A DNA stretch of 23,863 nt from Deltaproteobacteria bacterium (lineage in GTDB: Bacteria > Desulfobacterota > Desulfobacteria > Desulfobacterales > B30-G6). This document shows, piece after piece, positions 23,862 to 23,863 of the stretch. A model generated the notes under the pieces. That model was given only the letters and a program-made list of their open reading frames with translations. It ran no database searches and was not told where the DNA came from. How positions within the stretch are numbered: position 1 is the stretch's first letter; each line of letters opens with the position of its first letter. The stretch covers positions 1 through 23,863 of the forward strand of contig QMMS01000030.1 in the NCBI GenBank assembly GCA_003647375.1, given 5' to 3'. The position numbers and the translations under genes are program-made.

Positions 23862-23863
23862 GC

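Overview
This window looks like ordinary chromosome from a strict anaerobe of moderate GC. The best guess is a member of the Desulfobacterota (former Deltaproteobacteria, Desulfobacterales type). This rests on ferredoxin-linked 2-oxoacid oxidoreductase genes with a beta-gamma fusion, a NuoE/NuoF/HoxU-like flavin and iron-sulfur module, a large thiolase, and intergenic spacers full of degenerate 8- and 9-bp periodic inverted repeats. The lineage is an inference; no rRNA or tRNA gene was seen.

Layout, left to right. (1) 1-2917, minus strand: a hotdog thioesterase cut by the window edge, then a two-gene 2-oxoacid:ferredoxin oxidoreductase operon (alpha, then fused beta-gamma). A Crp/Fnr-type dyad lies upstream of the operon. 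(2) 3326-6641, plus strand: der, rarA and a single-domain cyclic-nucleotide-binding-fold protein. (3) 6851-10249: a soluble NAD(P)H/flavin/iron-sulfur module of NuoE-like, NuoF-like and HoxU-like subunits. It has no catalytic partner in the window and is interrupted by a large palindromic repeat. (4) 10319-10540, minus strand: the N-terminal stump of an NRDE (TANGO2-like) gene. (5) 10626-15797: a thiolase with an internal insert, an unlisted 51-codon membrane ORF, an AI-2E-type permease and gyrA. (6) 16053-20006: a tight run gpsA, radC, Cys-rich small ORF, pgk and a TVP38-type membrane protein, mostly with overlapping or nearly touching ends. (7) 20235-21296: an unrecognised 353-residue protein behind a near-consensus sigma-70 promoter. 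(8) 21366-22844: glpK. (9) 23090-23743: an S24 CI/LexA-like repressor, followed by another repeat at the right edge.

How the genes fit together. The oxidoreductase and the diaphorase-like module both handle low-potential electrons (ferredoxin, NAD(P)H), and the thiolase and thioesterase handle acyl-CoAs. gpsA and glpK meet at glycerol-3-phosphate. der, rarA, gyrA, radC and pgk are housekeeping genes. I see no defence island, CRISPR array, transposase or biosynthetic cluster. The least explained items are the 353-residue orphan gene and its promoter, the intergenic repeat families, the partnerless electron-transfer module, the 51-residue ORF, the Crp/Fnr-like dyad, and the Asn-to-Ile change in the first G4 motif of Der.
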